A stretch of DNA of 64,000 nucleotides, from contig NZ_FNRV01000001.1 of the NCBI RefSeq assembly GCF_900105115.1, positions 124,001 through 188,000 of the forward strand. The letters run 5' to 3'. This stretch comes from Pseudomonas mohnii (GTDB lineage Bacteria; Pseudomonadota; Gammaproteobacteria; Pseudomonadales; Pseudomonadaceae). The translations under genes were made by a program, and so were the position numbers. The notes under the pieces were generated by a model that was not told the origin of the DNA, did no database searches, and saw only the letters and a program-made list of their open reading frames with translations. This document shows, piece after piece, positions 27,011 to 35,985 of this stretch. Within the stretch, counting starts at the first letter, position 1; the number at the start of each line of letters is the position of its first letter.

Positions 27011-28198
27011 ATGCACAGCATGCGAGAAAAGACCCAGGACGAACGTGATCTGCTTGAACGTGCACGCAGCCTTGTGCCGGCACTCAAGGCACGTACGGCG
27101 CAGGCCGAAAAGGACTTGAAGGTGCCTGAAGAAAGCGTTGCGCAATTGCAGGCCGCTGGTCTGCTGCGAGCCTTGCAGCCACGGGCATTCGGTGGTTATG
27201 AAGTGGACCCGCGCACCTTCTTCGAAATCCAGACCATCCTGGCCGAGGGTTGCATGTCCACGGCCTGGATCTACGGCGTGATGGGGGTGCACCCCTGGCA
27301 GCTGGCGCGTTATCCGATCGAGGCACAACGCGAAGTCTGGGCCGACGACCACAGCACGTTGATCTGCTCGACTTATATGCCGGCGGCCAAAGTCACGGTG
27401 GTGGAGGGCGGTTACCGCATCAGCGGGCGCTGGAGTTTCTCCAGCGGCAGCGAACACTGCCAATGGATACTCCTCGGCGGTATCCTGCCGCCCGATGGCG
27501 ACTTTGCCGCCGAGCACGGCACCTTCCTGCTGCCCCGTCGCGATTACCAGATCGAGCGCAACTGGGACGTGCTGGGCCTGCGCGGCACCGGTAGCCACGA
27601 CATCGTGGTCGAGGATGCGTTCGTCCCGGCCCATCGTGTGCAACGCACTAACAACTGGACCCTCGACGCGACCCCGGGACGCCTGGTCAATACCAATCCG
27701 ATTTATGCGATTCCCTTCGCCCAAGTGTTCTCCCGTGCGGTGTCGACATCGGCCATCGGCGCCCTGCAAGGTGCGATCAACGAGTTCCGCGAAAACGCCG
27801 CCAAACACATCGGCAAGCACGGCGCCCGCACCGCTGACGATCCGGTGGCACAAACGGCGGTGGCCGAAGCCATGATCACCGTCGACAGTCTGCGCCTGGT
27901 GCTGGAGCGCAACTACGAGCACCTGATGACGCTGGCCCGGGCCGGCGAGTACCCGGACACCGAGACCCGCCTGCTGTACCGCTACCAGTCGGCCTACGTG
28001 ACCAACATCTGCGCCGATCGAGTCAACGACCTGCTGCGCAGCATGGCTGCCTCGGGGTTGTACAACACCAACCCGGTAGCGCGGCTGTTCCGCGACCTGC
28101 ACCAGGCGCGCGGGCACATTGCGAACAACTACATGGCTTACGGGCGCAGCTATGGCGCCGTGATGTTGGGCTTGCCCAATCCGGACCCTTACGTCTGA
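27011..28198 (+). CDS. hsaA: Flavin-dependent monooxygenase, 3-HSA hydroxylase oxygenase type (HsaA/TesA2)
   Basis: A 395-residue acyl-CoA-dehydrogenase-fold monooxygenase of group D. GGGAG precedes it; a GTG at 27008 is an alternative start. It has QPRAFGGYEVDPRTFFEIQTIL near 55, STAWIYGVMGVHPWQL near 80, SGRWSFSSGSEHCQW near 138, and LRGTGSHDIVVEDAFVP near 193. This pattern is that of HsaA/TesA2, which hydroxylates the phenolic ring A of the 9,10-secosteroid at C4 using reduced flavin. A separate small flavin reductase is normally required and is not seen in the window. Confidence 0.85.
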   Translation: MHSMREKTQDERDLLERARSLVPALKARTAQAEKDLKVPEESVAQLQAAGLLRALQPRAFGGYEVDPRTFFEIQTILAEGCMSTAWIYGVMGVHPWQLARYPIEAQREVWADDHSTLICSTYMPAAKVTVVEGGYRISGRWSFSSGSEHCQWILLGGILPPDGDFAAEHGTFLLPRRDYQIERNWDVLGLRGTGSHDIVVEDAFVPAHRVQRTNNWTLDATPGRLVNTNPIYAIPFAQVFSRAVSTSAIGALQGAINEFRENAAKHIGKHGARTADDPVAQTAVAEAMITVDSLRLVLERNYEHLMTLARAGEYPDTETRLLYRYQSAYVTNICADRVNDLLRSMAASGLYNTNPVARLFRDLHQARGHIANNYMAYGRSYGAVMLGLPNPDPYV

Positions 28199-28233
28199 GG
28201 CCTCGCAGCCCGTTTCGACATCCCTGGGTTTTG

Positions 28234-28260
28234 CACCTGTCCGCGGCATGCGGGCAGGTG
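28234..28260. terminator. Hairpin between HsaA- and KshB-type genes
   Basis: CACCTG(T)CCGC-GGCAT-GCGG(G)CAGGTG, without a T run. It could reduce read-through or protect the upstream message. Confidence 0.45.
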
Positions 28261-28278
28261 GTCATGAGTACCTGACCT

Positions 28279-29301
28279 ATGAACAATTACTTTGCCCTGC
28301 GCGTGGCACGCGTGATCGAGGAAACCGCCGATGCGCGCTCCCTGGTCTTCGACGTGCCTGAGCATCTGGCTGAACGCTTTCGTTATCAACCCGGCCAGTT
28401 CCTGACACTGCGTGTTCCTTTCGAGGACGGTTGGCTGCCTCGGTGTTACTCCTTGTCCAGCACGCCGTTGCTCGATGAGCCGCTGCGGGTGACGGTCAAG
28501 CGTGTGTATCAGGGACGCGCTTCCAACTGGCTGTGCGACGAGCTGCAGGCTGGCGAGGCGCTGGAGGTGCTGCCACCGGCCGGTGTGTTCGTGCCACGCA
28601 ACCTGGACAGCGACTTATTGCTGTTCGGCGGCGGCAGCGGTGTGACGCCGGTGCTGTCGATCCTGCGTTCGGCGTTGCTCGCGGGAACCGGTCGCATCCT
28701 GTTGATCTACGCCAACCGTGATGAAGACTCGGTGATTTTCAAGGATGAGCTCAAGGCCCTGGCCAGCGCCCATCCGCAACGCTTGCAAATCGTCCATTGG
28801 CTCGACTCGGTCCAGGGCGTGCCGAGTGTCGGACAACTGTGCGAACTGGCGCGGCCGTTTGTCGATGCCCAAGCGTTTATTTGCGGACCAGCGCCGTTCA
28901 TGGACGCAGTCGTCAGCGCCCTCGGTGACTTGGGCATGCCGGATGGCCGAGTGCATGTCGAGCGCTTCGTGTCGCTGCCCGGCGAAGGCGAACAGCCGCC
29001 AATCAGCAGCAGCGAAGCCGCCGTGGCCGCACGGTTGGCGGTGCGTCTGGACGGCCAGGATTATCAACTGGGATGCGACAGTGGCGAAACGGTCCTGGCC
29101 GCCATGGAGCGTGCCGGCCTCAATCCACCCGCCGCCTGCCGTGTCGGTGGCTGCGCCTCATGCATGTGCAAGCTGGAAAGCGGTGATGTCGAGCTGCTGC
29201 ACAACGATGCGCTGGACGCGGGCGATCTGGCCGAAGGCTGGATCCTGGCCTGCCAGGCTGTGCCGACCACCGCGCAACTGCATATCCGTTTTCCCGAATG
29301 A
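28279..29301 (+). CDS. kshB: Ferredoxin-NAD(P)H reductase of 3-ketosteroid 9-alpha-hydroxylase (KshB-like)
   Basis: A 340-residue three-domain reductase. An FAD domain with RCYSLSS (~54-60) comes first, then an NAD-binding domain with GGGSGVTPVLSIL (~117) and FICGPAPFMDAV (~198). The C-terminal plant-type [2Fe-2S] domain has Cys-x4-Cys-x2-Cys near 287-295 and a fourth Cys in WILACQAVP. This is the KshB order. It would pass electrons to the Rieske oxygenase KshA, encoded 27 kb away at 56734. Placement beside hsaA resembles actinobacterial kshB-hsa clusters. Confidence 0.8.
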   Translation: MNNYFALRVARVIEETADARSLVFDVPEHLAERFRYQPGQFLTLRVPFEDGWLPRCYSLSSTPLLDEPLRVTVKRVYQGRASNWLCDELQAGEALEVLPPAGVFVPRNLDSDLLLFGGGSGVTPVLSILRSALLAGTGRILLIYANRDEDSVIFKDELKALASAHPQRLQIVHWLDSVQGVPSVGQLCELARPFVDAQAFICGPAPFMDAVVSALGDLGMPDGRVHVERFVSLPGEGEQPPISSSEAAVAARLAVRLDGQDYQLGCDSGETVLAAMERAGLNPPAACRVGGCASCMCKLESGDVELLHNDALDAGDLAEGWILACQAVPTTAQLHIRFPE

Positions 29302-30944
29302 CGTCCCTGAATGATGCCAAGCCAGAGCCTACGATGAATCAGAGCCTGAACCTCGCGCCTTTGAGCGCAGCCCCTGTCACCCTGGCCCAGTTGCTCTTCA
29401 GCAGTGCGGAACGCTTCGCCGGTCGCACAGCCATCGAGGAAAACGGCCAATGTATCGACTATGCCCGCTTGCCCGAACGTGTCTTGGAATTCACCAGGGG
29501 CTTGATGGCACTGGGCATCCAGGCGGGTGACCGGGTTGGTGTCTGGGCGCCCAACAGCGCTGACTGGATCCTCGCAGCGCTTGGCATCCAGTGCGCCGGT
29601 GCAGTGCTGGTGCCGATCAACACGCGCATGAAGGGCCCGGAGGCCGCCGATGTGCTGGAGCGCAGCGGTTGCCGGGTGTTGTTCGTCCAGCAACGTTTTC
29701 TCGATGTCGATTACCCGGCGCTGCTGGCACCGCATCGGCCGGCCAGCCTGGAACACCTGATCATTGTCGAGGGTGAAACGCCTGCCCAGTCTTCGGACCT
29801 CACCCTTGCGCAGTTCTTGCTTGGCGCGGCGACTATCGATGCCGACAGTGCCAGGCGCCGTGCGCTGGCAGTCGGCCCCGAGGCCATGTGCGATCTGTTG
29901 TTCACCTCCGGCACCACCGGCAAGCCCAAAGGTGTGATGAGCGGCCACGGCCAGAACCTGCGGGCCTTCACCGAATACGTCAAGATCATTGGCCTGGTGC
30001 CGGGCGATCGTTACCTGATCGTCAATCCGTTCTTCCATGCCTTTGGCTACAAGGCCGGATGGCTGACCTGCCTGATCGGCGGCGCGACCATCCTGCCCCA
30101 CGCGGTGTTTGACGCAGAAGCGGTGTTCGAGCGCATCGCCCGCGAGCGCATCAGCGTACTGCCCGGTGCGCCGACCCTGTACCTGTCGCTGCTGGCCCAT
30201 CCCCGACTCAAGCAAACCGATCTGTCGAGCCTGCGCATCGCCGTGACCGGCTCGGCCAGCATTCCGCCAAGCCTGATCGAGCGCATGCGCAACGAGTTGG
30301 GATTTGCCGTGGTCACCACCGCCTACGGACTCACCGAGTGCGGAGGGCTGGCGACCATCTGCGATCCCCGGGACTCGGCGCAGGTGATCGCCGGCACCAG
30401 CGGACGGCCAATTGCCGGCACCGAAGTGAGCATCCGCGATCCGCATAACCTGGCGCTGGAACCAGGGCAGACCGGAGAGATTTGCCTGCGCGGCTTCCAC
30501 GTCATGCAGGGCTACTTCCAGAACCCCGAAGCGACCCGCGAAGCCATCGACGCCGAAGGCTGGCTGCACACCGGCGATGTCGGGCGCCTGGACGAGGCGG
30601 GCAACCTGATCATCACCGATCGCTTGAAGGACATGTTCATTGTTGGCGGTTTCAACTGCTACCCGGCGGAAATCGAAGCGGCGCTGATCAAACACCCGGC
30701 GATTGCCCAGGTGGCGGTGATCGGTATCGCCGACGAACGCATGGGCGAGGTCGGCTGTGCTTGCGTGGTGCTGCGCGAAGGTCAAGTGCTCGATGAGGCT
30801 CAACTGATCGCCTGGAGCCGCGAGCAAATGGCCAATTACAAGGTGCCGCGCCAAGTGCGCTTCTTCGACGCCTTGCCATTGAACCCCTCGAGCAAGGTGG
30901 CGAAAAACGAACTGCGCGCGCTGGTGGGCAGCACCCCGGCGTAA
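29298..30944 (+). CDS. fadD3: AMP-forming CoA ligase, FadD3-like (HIP-CoA synthetase)
   Basis: A 548-residue ligase whose ATG overlaps the reductase stop (an alternative ATG lies at 29334). It has LLFTSGTTGKPKGVMSGH near 200, TAYGLTECGG near 340, GWLHTGDVGRLDEAGNLIITDRLKDMFIVGGFN near 421-453, and NPSSKVAKNEL near the end. Overall length and the KGPEAADVLERSGCRVLF segment fit FadD3, which activates the C/D-ring propionate HIP released after ring A/B removal. Next to hsaA and kshB this is the best of the three ligases for that step. Confidence 0.75.
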   Translation: MTSLNDAKPEPTMNQSLNLAPLSAAPVTLAQLLFSSAERFAGRTAIEENGQCIDYARLPERVLEFTRGLMALGIQAGDRVGVWAPNSADWILAALGIQCAGAVLVPINTRMKGPEAADVLERSGCRVLFVQQRFLDVDYPALLAPHRPASLEHLIIVEGETPAQSSDLTLAQFLLGAATIDADSARRRALAVGPEAMCDLLFTSGTTGKPKGVMSGHGQNLRAFTEYVKIIGLVPGDRYLIVNPFFHAFGYKAGWLTCLIGGATILPHAVFDAEAVFERIARERISVLPGAPTLYLSLLAHPRLKQTDLSSLRIAVTGSASIPPSLIERMRNELGFAVVTTAYGLTECGGLATICDPRDSAQVIAGTSGRPIAGTEVSIRDPHNLALEPGQTGEICLRGFHVMQGYFQNPEATREAIDAEGWLHTGDVGRLDEAGNLIITDRLKDMFIVGGFNCYPAEIEAALIKHPAIAQVAVIGIADERMGEVGCACVVLREGQVLDEAQLIAWSREQMANYKVPRQVRFFDALPLNPSSKVAKNELRALVGSTPA

Positions 30945-30955
30945 ATCGGTCCCAT

Positions 30956-30973
30956 CTCGCCAAATGGACGATG
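30956..30973 (+). promoter_or_regulatory. Steroid-regulon operator (one strong half)
   Basis: CTCGCCAAATGGACGATG. The right half TGGACGATG is shared with the site at 16170-16187. A -10-like CATGCT starts 21 nt later, and the DUF1302 start is 65 bp away. Confidence 0.5.
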
Positions 30974-31038
30974 TGCGCGGCGGCGGTTCTTTTCATGCTG
31001 CGTTGACACAAGCACAAAACAACAAAAAGGAGAGGAGC

Positions 31039-32685
31039 ATGCTTACGCGAAATACGGTTGTGCGCCATTCGGCAAATCTGTGGGGAGGACGCAGCCTGTT
31101 GGCGGCGACCATTACCGTTGCCGGTGCCTCGGCCCACGCTGCGCCGACGATCGAACTGGGGGAAAACACCACACTGGAATCGGCGTTGACGGTCAACTAC
31201 ACCGCTTCCATGCGCACCGCCAAACAGGCCAATCAATATCTCAACGACCCGAACAACGACGACGGCACGCGCAACTTCAAGCGCGGCTCCTTGATCAACA
31301 ATCGTCTGAGCCTGTTCGGCGAGTTGTTGCTCAAGCATGACAACCTCGGCGCGGTGCTGCGCGGGAGTGATTTCTATGACGACGTCTATCACCAGCGCAA
31401 TGCCAACGACTCACCGGACACAGTGAACAAGTTGGGACACAACGATGGTTTCAGTGATGAAACCAGAAGGCAGAGCGGCAGCACCGCGCGCCTGCTGGAT
31501 GCCTATGTGTATGGCAACTTTGAAATGGGCGAGACACAGTACTTGTCGCTCAAAGCCGGGCGGCATCTGGTGGCCTGGGGCGAGAGCCTGTTCTGGCCCA
31601 ACATCAGCCAGGGGCAGGCCCCGGTGGATGCCACCAAGTTCAACGTGCCCGGCACCGAGGCCAAGGACTCCTACCTGCCGGTGGGGCAGGTGTCGGGCTC
31701 CTGGTCGCTGAATGAAGACCTGGCACTGGTGGGCTACTACCAGTACGAGTGGGAAAAGACTGAACTGAACCCGGTGGGGGACTATTTCGGCAGCGATACC
31801 TTTGGTCCCGGTGCCGAATTCTTTCGTCTGGGTCGTGGGCAGGTAGACGGCTTGCCGAGCGGTGTGGCGGTCGGTTATGGCGGTGAGAAAGACCCCAGCG
31901 ACAGCGGCCAATGGGGCGTTGGCGTGCGTTACCGGGTCACCGAGAACACCGAGGTGGGGCTTTTCCATTACCGCTACAACGAGCGCATCGGCTCATTGTT
32001 CTTCGACTTCACCGGCACCACCCAATATTCATCGCTCAAGAGCATTGGCCATGACGGCACCGCGCCGATCTATCGCCTGGGCTACTTCGAAGACGTCAAG
32101 CTCACCGGCATCAGCTTCAGCTCCAAGGTCGGCGATTCGGTGCAGTATGCCGGTGACCTGAGCTACCGCGACGGCGCCTCTGTCTACCTGAACAACGGCT
32201 CGCCGACCACCGGGCAAATCTGGCAAGGCAACCTCAACGCGTCGTACATCCTCGGGCCAAGCTTGCTGGCCCAGCAGACGACCTTCATGGGCGAAGTGGT
32301 GCATCAGCGCATCGCCGGGGTGGACAGCCTGACAATCACCGGCGGAGGCCCCGGCGTGGACGGTACCTTCGATGAATTCGAATCGAAGACTCAGACCCGC
32401 GGTTCGACCCTGCTCGGCGTGGGCGCCTACATGGACTACCCGTCCATTGCCAACGGCCTGGACCTCAGCACCAAAGTGGTATGGACGCAGAACGTCGACG
32501 GCAGCGCCTATCAGGGGCTGGGGCGCGACGAGAAGCGTCTGACCGTGGGCGGTGACTTCAAGTATCTGGGCAACTTCCAGATCGGCATGACCTATGTCGC
32601 CTACCTGAGTTCGCCTGACGTCGCCCAAGGCCGGCTGCTGGCTGACCGCGATTACCTGTCGCTCAACGCCAAGTACACCTTCTGA
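31039..32685 (+). CDS. DUF1302 family outer-membrane beta-barrel protein (second copy)
   Basis: A 548-residue protein starting after GAGGAG. A signal peptide ends at AHAAP near residue 36. It shares the DDVYHQRNANDSPDTVNK, ARLLDAYVYG, KAGRHLVAWGESLFWP and YFEDVKLTGISFSSKVGDS blocks with the copy at 12015 and ends in NAKYTF. Predicted outer-membrane barrel; substrate uptake role inferred. Divergence between the two copies suggests different steroid classes. Confidence 0.85.
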   Translation: MLTRNTVVRHSANLWGGRSLLAATITVAGASAHAAPTIELGENTTLESALTVNYTASMRTAKQANQYLNDPNNDDGTRNFKRGSLINNRLSLFGELLLKHDNLGAVLRGSDFYDDVYHQRNANDSPDTVNKLGHNDGFSDETRRQSGSTARLLDAYVYGNFEMGETQYLSLKAGRHLVAWGESLFWPNISQGQAPVDATKFNVPGTEAKDSYLPVGQVSGSWSLNEDLALVGYYQYEWEKTELNPVGDYFGSDTFGPGAEFFRLGRGQVDGLPSGVAVGYGGEKDPSDSGQWGVGVRYRVTENTEVGLFHYRYNERIGSLFFDFTGTTQYSSLKSIGHDGTAPIYRLGYFEDVKLTGISFSSKVGDSVQYAGDLSYRDGASVYLNNGSPTTGQIWQGNLNASYILGPSLLAQQTTFMGEVVHQRIAGVDSLTITGGGPGVDGTFDEFESKTQTRGSTLLGVGAYMDYPSIANGLDLSTKVVWTQNVDGSAYQGLGRDEKRLTVGGDFKYLGNFQIGMTYVAYLSSPDVAQGRLLADRDYLSLNAKYTF

Positions 32686-32758
32686 TGAACAGGGCTGCGT
32701 CGCGATGAGGCGACGCAGCCTGCGTTCGTAGCCTGATAACAATAAAGAGAGGCATCTC

Positions 32759-33991
32759 ATGAACCCTCGTCCGACCCCGTCACCGTTCAGCCCGATTGCG
32801 ATTGGCCCACTGACCCTGAAAAACCGCTTTATCAAGTCCGCCACCAATGAGGGCATGAGTGCCCAGGGCGTGCCTTCCAGGCAGTTGGTCAAGTTGCACT
32901 CGGACCTGGCCGCGGGCGGTATCGCCCTGACGACCGTGGCCTACTGCGCGGTGAGCAACGATGGCCGTACTTTGCCCAACCAATTGACCCTGACCCAGGC
33001 CAGCCTGCCGCATTTCAAGGCCCTGACCGACGGCGTGCATGAAGCCGGTGGCCTGGCCAGCGCACAAATCACCCACGGCGGCTGCTTTACCTTTATCCGT
33101 GAACGTTCGACCAAGCGTCCGCTGTCGGCCAGCGGCGGCTTCAACAAGATCGGCTTGATGAGCGGCATGTTCCTCAAGCAGGCGATGAACGAGGCTGACA
33201 TGCAACAGGTGGTGCGCGACTTCGCGCAGGGCGCGCGCCTGGCACGCCAGGCCGGTTTCGATGCGGTGGAAATCCACATGGGCCACGGCTATTTGCTCAG
33301 CCAGTTCATTTCGCCGATGTACAACAAGCGTCGAGACCAGTACGGCGGCAGTCTGGAAAACCGCCTGCGTTTTCCGCGCCGGGTGTTGCGCGCGGTGCTG
33401 GATGCGGTCGGTCATGAGATGGCGGTGATCTGCAAGTACAGCGTCACCGAAGGGGTTCGCGCTGGTAACAGTGCCGAAGACGGGGCGAAGATCGCCCGCA
33501 TGCTGGAGCAGGAGGGCGCCCACTTGCTGGTGCTCAGCGCGGGGATGAACGCCGAGTCGATCACCACCATGTTCGGCTCCTCGTTCCCCAAGGAAAACCG
33601 CGTACAGCAGAAGAACAAGATCATTGCCCTGGCGATGGCCATCCAGCGCCGCAAGGAACCGACCGTGGAGTTCCGCGAGCTGTATCTGCTGGAACATGCG
33701 CGCAAGGTGCGGGCGGCGGTGAAGATGCCGCTGGCGTATCTGGGCGGCGCCAAGAGCCTGGCGAGTATCGAGACGATCATGGCCGAGGGTTTCGATCTGG
33801 TCGCCATGGGCCGGGTATTGCTGGCCGAGAATGACTATGTCAACAAGCTCGCCAGTGGCACCAGCCGCGATTCGATCTGCACCGCCTGCAACCGCTGCGT
33901 GGCGATGATGTACACGCCCGGTGGCACCTCCTGCGTACTGGGTAAGCCCGGTGATGCCGAATTGAACCGCCTGCCGGCGGCGGGGGCCTGA
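32759..33991 (+). CDS. OYE-like enoate reductase, FMN/Fe-S half only
   Basis: A 410-residue TIM-barrel flavoprotein. It has NRFIKSATNEGMS near 22, AQITHGG near 102, VEIHMGHGYLLSQFISP with a His-x-x-His active-site pair near 175, and RRDQYGGSLENR. The C-terminal CTACNRCVAMMYTPGG...C cluster is that of the [4Fe-4S] site of 2,4-dienoyl-CoA reductase, BaiCD and BaiH. The protein then stops, lacking the ~230-residue FAD/NAD(P)H domain of those enzymes. It may receive electrons from a separate partner. A role in reducing delta4 or delta6 steroid enones is inferred. Confidence 0.8.
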   Translation: MNPRPTPSPFSPIAIGPLTLKNRFIKSATNEGMSAQGVPSRQLVKLHSDLAAGGIALTTVAYCAVSNDGRTLPNQLTLTQASLPHFKALTDGVHEAGGLASAQITHGGCFTFIRERSTKRPLSASGGFNKIGLMSGMFLKQAMNEADMQQVVRDFAQGARLARQAGFDAVEIHMGHGYLLSQFISPMYNKRRDQYGGSLENRLRFPRRVLRAVLDAVGHEMAVICKYSVTEGVRAGNSAEDGAKIARMLEQEGAHLLVLSAGMNAESITTMFGSSFPKENRVQQKNKIIALAMAIQRRKEPTVEFRELYLLEHARKVRAAVKMPLAYLGGAKSLASIETIMAEGFDLVAMGRVLLAENDYVNKLASGTSRDSICTACNRCVAMMYTPGGTSCVLGKPGDAELNRLPAAGA

Positions 33992-34005
33992 AATCGAGCC
34001 CTGGT

Positions 34006-34094
34006 GGCAGGAGCGAGACTTGCCCGGCTGGAACGATAACGCGGTGACACAGGGACACCGCATCGTCCAGTTCGCGGGCAAGCCTCGCTCCTAC
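34006..34094. repeat. REP palindrome between convergent genes
   Basis: GGAGCGAGACTTGCCCGGCTGG pairs with CCAGTTCGCGGGCAAGCCTCGCTCC, with an inner GCGGTG...CACCGC stem. It lies between the OYE-like gene and hsaD. Confidence 0.8.
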
Positions 34095-34143
34095 AACGAA
34101 CCAGATACCGCGGCGTCTTTATCAAACCGCGTCGCCACGGGTT

Positions 34144-34977
34144 TCAACCGTTCTGCAGGAAGTCGATGCAGCTGCGGTTGAACAATTCGCGGTGTTCCAC
34201 CTGGACCCAATGCCCGCAGCGGTTGAGCACGATGAACCGGGCATTCGCTGCGCCATCGATGATGCGCTGGGCGCCGCTGACCGGGTTGAAATGATCGTTG
34301 TTGCCCCAGAAACCGAAGATCGGGCACTGAATCTCGCCCAGGCGCGATTCCATGTTCTGCACCATCATCGTGCTGAACAGGTTCTTCGGTTGAGTCACGG
34401 CCACCGCCACGCGTTCTTGCAGCAGGCTTTCCGGCAGGATCGAATCGTCGAACAACTGCAGACGCATCATGTTGCGCATTTCTTCCATGCCAATGGGCCC
34501 GGCGCTGAACAGGCTGACCATGCGCACGATGCCTTCCATCTTGAAGTAGGTTTCCCGCTCCTCGACACCGCCAGGTGCCAGCAGGATCAGACTCTGGGGC
34601 AATTGCGGCAGGCGCAGGGCCAGGCCCAGGGCAATCGCACCACCCAATGAGTTACCCAGTAGCGTGCAGCGCTTCACGCCGACGGATTCCAGGACGGCCG
34701 CCACGCAGTCAACGAAAAAATCCAGGTTGTACTGTACGTCTTCGGGTTTGTCCGAGCGGCCGAAACCCGGAAGGTCGAGCACGAGGTTGCGGTAACCGGC
34801 AGCGACGAACTGCGGATAGTTACCCTTGAAATTACTGTAGCCACTGGCGCCCGGGCCGCTGCCATGCAGCCACAGCACCACGGGGCCCGTGCCCTCATCC
34901 AGGTAGTGCAGGCGCAACCCGTTGGGCAGCGTTGCGTAATGGCCGACGGGCAGGGGCAGGTCTACGGGTTGATTCAT
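34144..34977 (-). CDS. hsaD: Meta-cleavage product C-C hydrolase (HsaD/TesD)
   Basis: A 277-residue alpha/beta hydrolase, start 34977 with GGAG 9 nt upstream. HGSGPGASGYSNFKGN (39-54) is the MhpC/BphD oxyanion loop. The nucleophile Ser110 is in GNSLGG and the catalytic His256 in CGHWVQVEH. It splits 4,9-DSHA into HIP (C/D rings) and 2-hydroxyhexa-2,4-dienoate for HsaE. It stands alone on the minus strand under its own operator. Confidence 0.9.
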   Translation of the reverse strand: MNQPVDLPLPVGHYATLPNGLRLHYLDEGTGPVVLWLHGSGPGASGYSNFKGNYPQFVAAGYRNLVLDLPGFGRSDKPEDVQYNLDFFVDCVAAVLESVGVKRCTLLGNSLGGAIALGLALRLPQLPQSLILLAPGGVEERETYFKMEGIVRMVSLFSAGPIGMEEMRNMMRLQLFDDSILPESLLQERVAVAVTQPKNLFSTMMVQNMESRLGEIQCPIFGFWGNNDHFNPVSGAQRIIDGAANARFIVLNRCGHWVQVEHRELFNRSCIDFLQNG

Positions 34978-35102
34978 GGGGTTCTCCATTGTCTGCGGAT
35001 TCATGAAGCACAGCCGCGCCAGGCGCCGGAGCAGATTGAAGGGGATGCAGCGCCTGGCGAGGTGCGCACCCCGCCAATGCTGGGCGTTGACGGGAGGGAT
35101 CA

Positions 35103-35120
35103 CATCGTCCGTTCAGACCA
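35103..35120 (-). promoter_or_regulatory. Steroid-regulon operator, minus strand
   Basis: Reads TGGTCTGAACGGACGATG on the minus strand, identical to 7694-7711. It is 125 bp before the hsaD start. Confidence 0.6.
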
Positions 35121-35128
35121 CGCGGCGA

Positions 35129-35146
35129 TAGTCTCATCGGACGATG
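35129..35146 (+). promoter_or_regulatory. Steroid-regulon operator, plus strand
   Basis: TAGTCTCATCGGACGATG. A -10-like TAATCA begins 21 nt after it. It is 90 bp before the SDR at 35237. Divergent pair with 35103-35120, centres 26 bp apart. Confidence 0.65.
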
Positions 35147-35236
35147 TGTGGCCAGGCACTTGCCGCTAATCATGCAGGGGACGGCTCCACTGCAAGGGCA
35201 GCGGGCCGCAGCGTATTCGTCCATTCGGAGATTGCT

Positions 35237-35971
35237 ATGAAGTTACTCGATAAAGTGGCGTTCGTGACCGGTGCCGCGCAGGGCATGGGCCAGGCCATCG
35301 TGCGTGGATTTGTCGCCGAAGGCGCCAAGGTGGTGGCGGTCGACCTCAACCAGATTGCGCTGGCCGAGAGTCTTGCGGACCTGGGCGATAAAGTCCTGGC
35401 CCTGGCCTGCAATGTTGGTGACAGTGCTTCCGTGGCCGATGCCATGGGCCAGGCCGAGCAACACTTCGGCGGCCTCGACATCCTGGTCAACAACGCGGGC
35501 GTCGGCGCCCTGGACAGCTTCCTTGAAACCCCTGACGAGAGCTGGGCGCGGGTGATCGGCGTGAACCTGGGCGGCACCTTCCTGTGCTGTCGCGAAGGCG
35601 CCAGGCTGATGATCAAGGGTGGACGCAAGGGAGCGATCATCAACCTTTCCAGCACCGCCGCGCTGACCGGCGACGGTCCCAGCCACTACTGCGCCTCGAA
35701 AGCCGGGGTGATGGGCCTGACCCGCTCGATCGCCCGGGAACTGGCCGCCAGCGGTATTCGCGTCAACACCCTGGTGCCGGGACCGACCAATACCCCAATG
35801 ATGGCCGGCATCCCTGACGACTACATGCAAGCGCTGCTGAAAAACGTGCCGTTGGGCCGCATGTGCGAGACGGACGAAATCGCCCGTGTTGCGGTGTTCC
35901 TCGCGAGCGAAGACGCCAGTTTCATGACCGGCCAGAACGTTGCCGTCAACGGCGGCATGGCCTTTATCTGA
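35237..35971 (+). CDS. Short-chain dehydrogenase (hydroxysteroid dehydrogenase candidate)
   Basis: A 244-residue classical SDR starting after GGAG. It has TGAAQGMGQAI at 12-22, VDLNQ (the Asp after beta-2 favours NAD+), NNAGVGAL near 87, SSTAALTGDGPSHYCASKAG with Ser, Tyr and Lys, and a C-terminal NGGMAFI. It begins a three-gene operon ending with the BaiE-like SnoaL protein, so it probably oxidises a ring hydroxyl (7, 12 or 17 position not determinable). Confidence 0.75.
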   Translation: MKLLDKVAFVTGAAQGMGQAIVRGFVAEGAKVVAVDLNQIALAESLADLGDKVLALACNVGDSASVADAMGQAEQHFGGLDILVNNAGVGALDSFLETPDESWARVIGVNLGGTFLCCREGARLMIKGGRKGAIINLSSTAALTGDGPSHYCASKAGVMGLTRSIARELAASGIRVNTLVPGPTNTPMMAGIPDDYMQALLKNVPLGRMCETDEIARVAVFLASEDASFMTGQNVAVNGGMAFI

Positions 35972-35985
35972 TCGGAGAGAGACTG

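Noticed and set aside
34061..34078. CATCGTCC element resembling the steroid operator on the minus strand
   Set aside because: It is part of a REP hairpin between convergent genes, with no promoter context and no matching left half.
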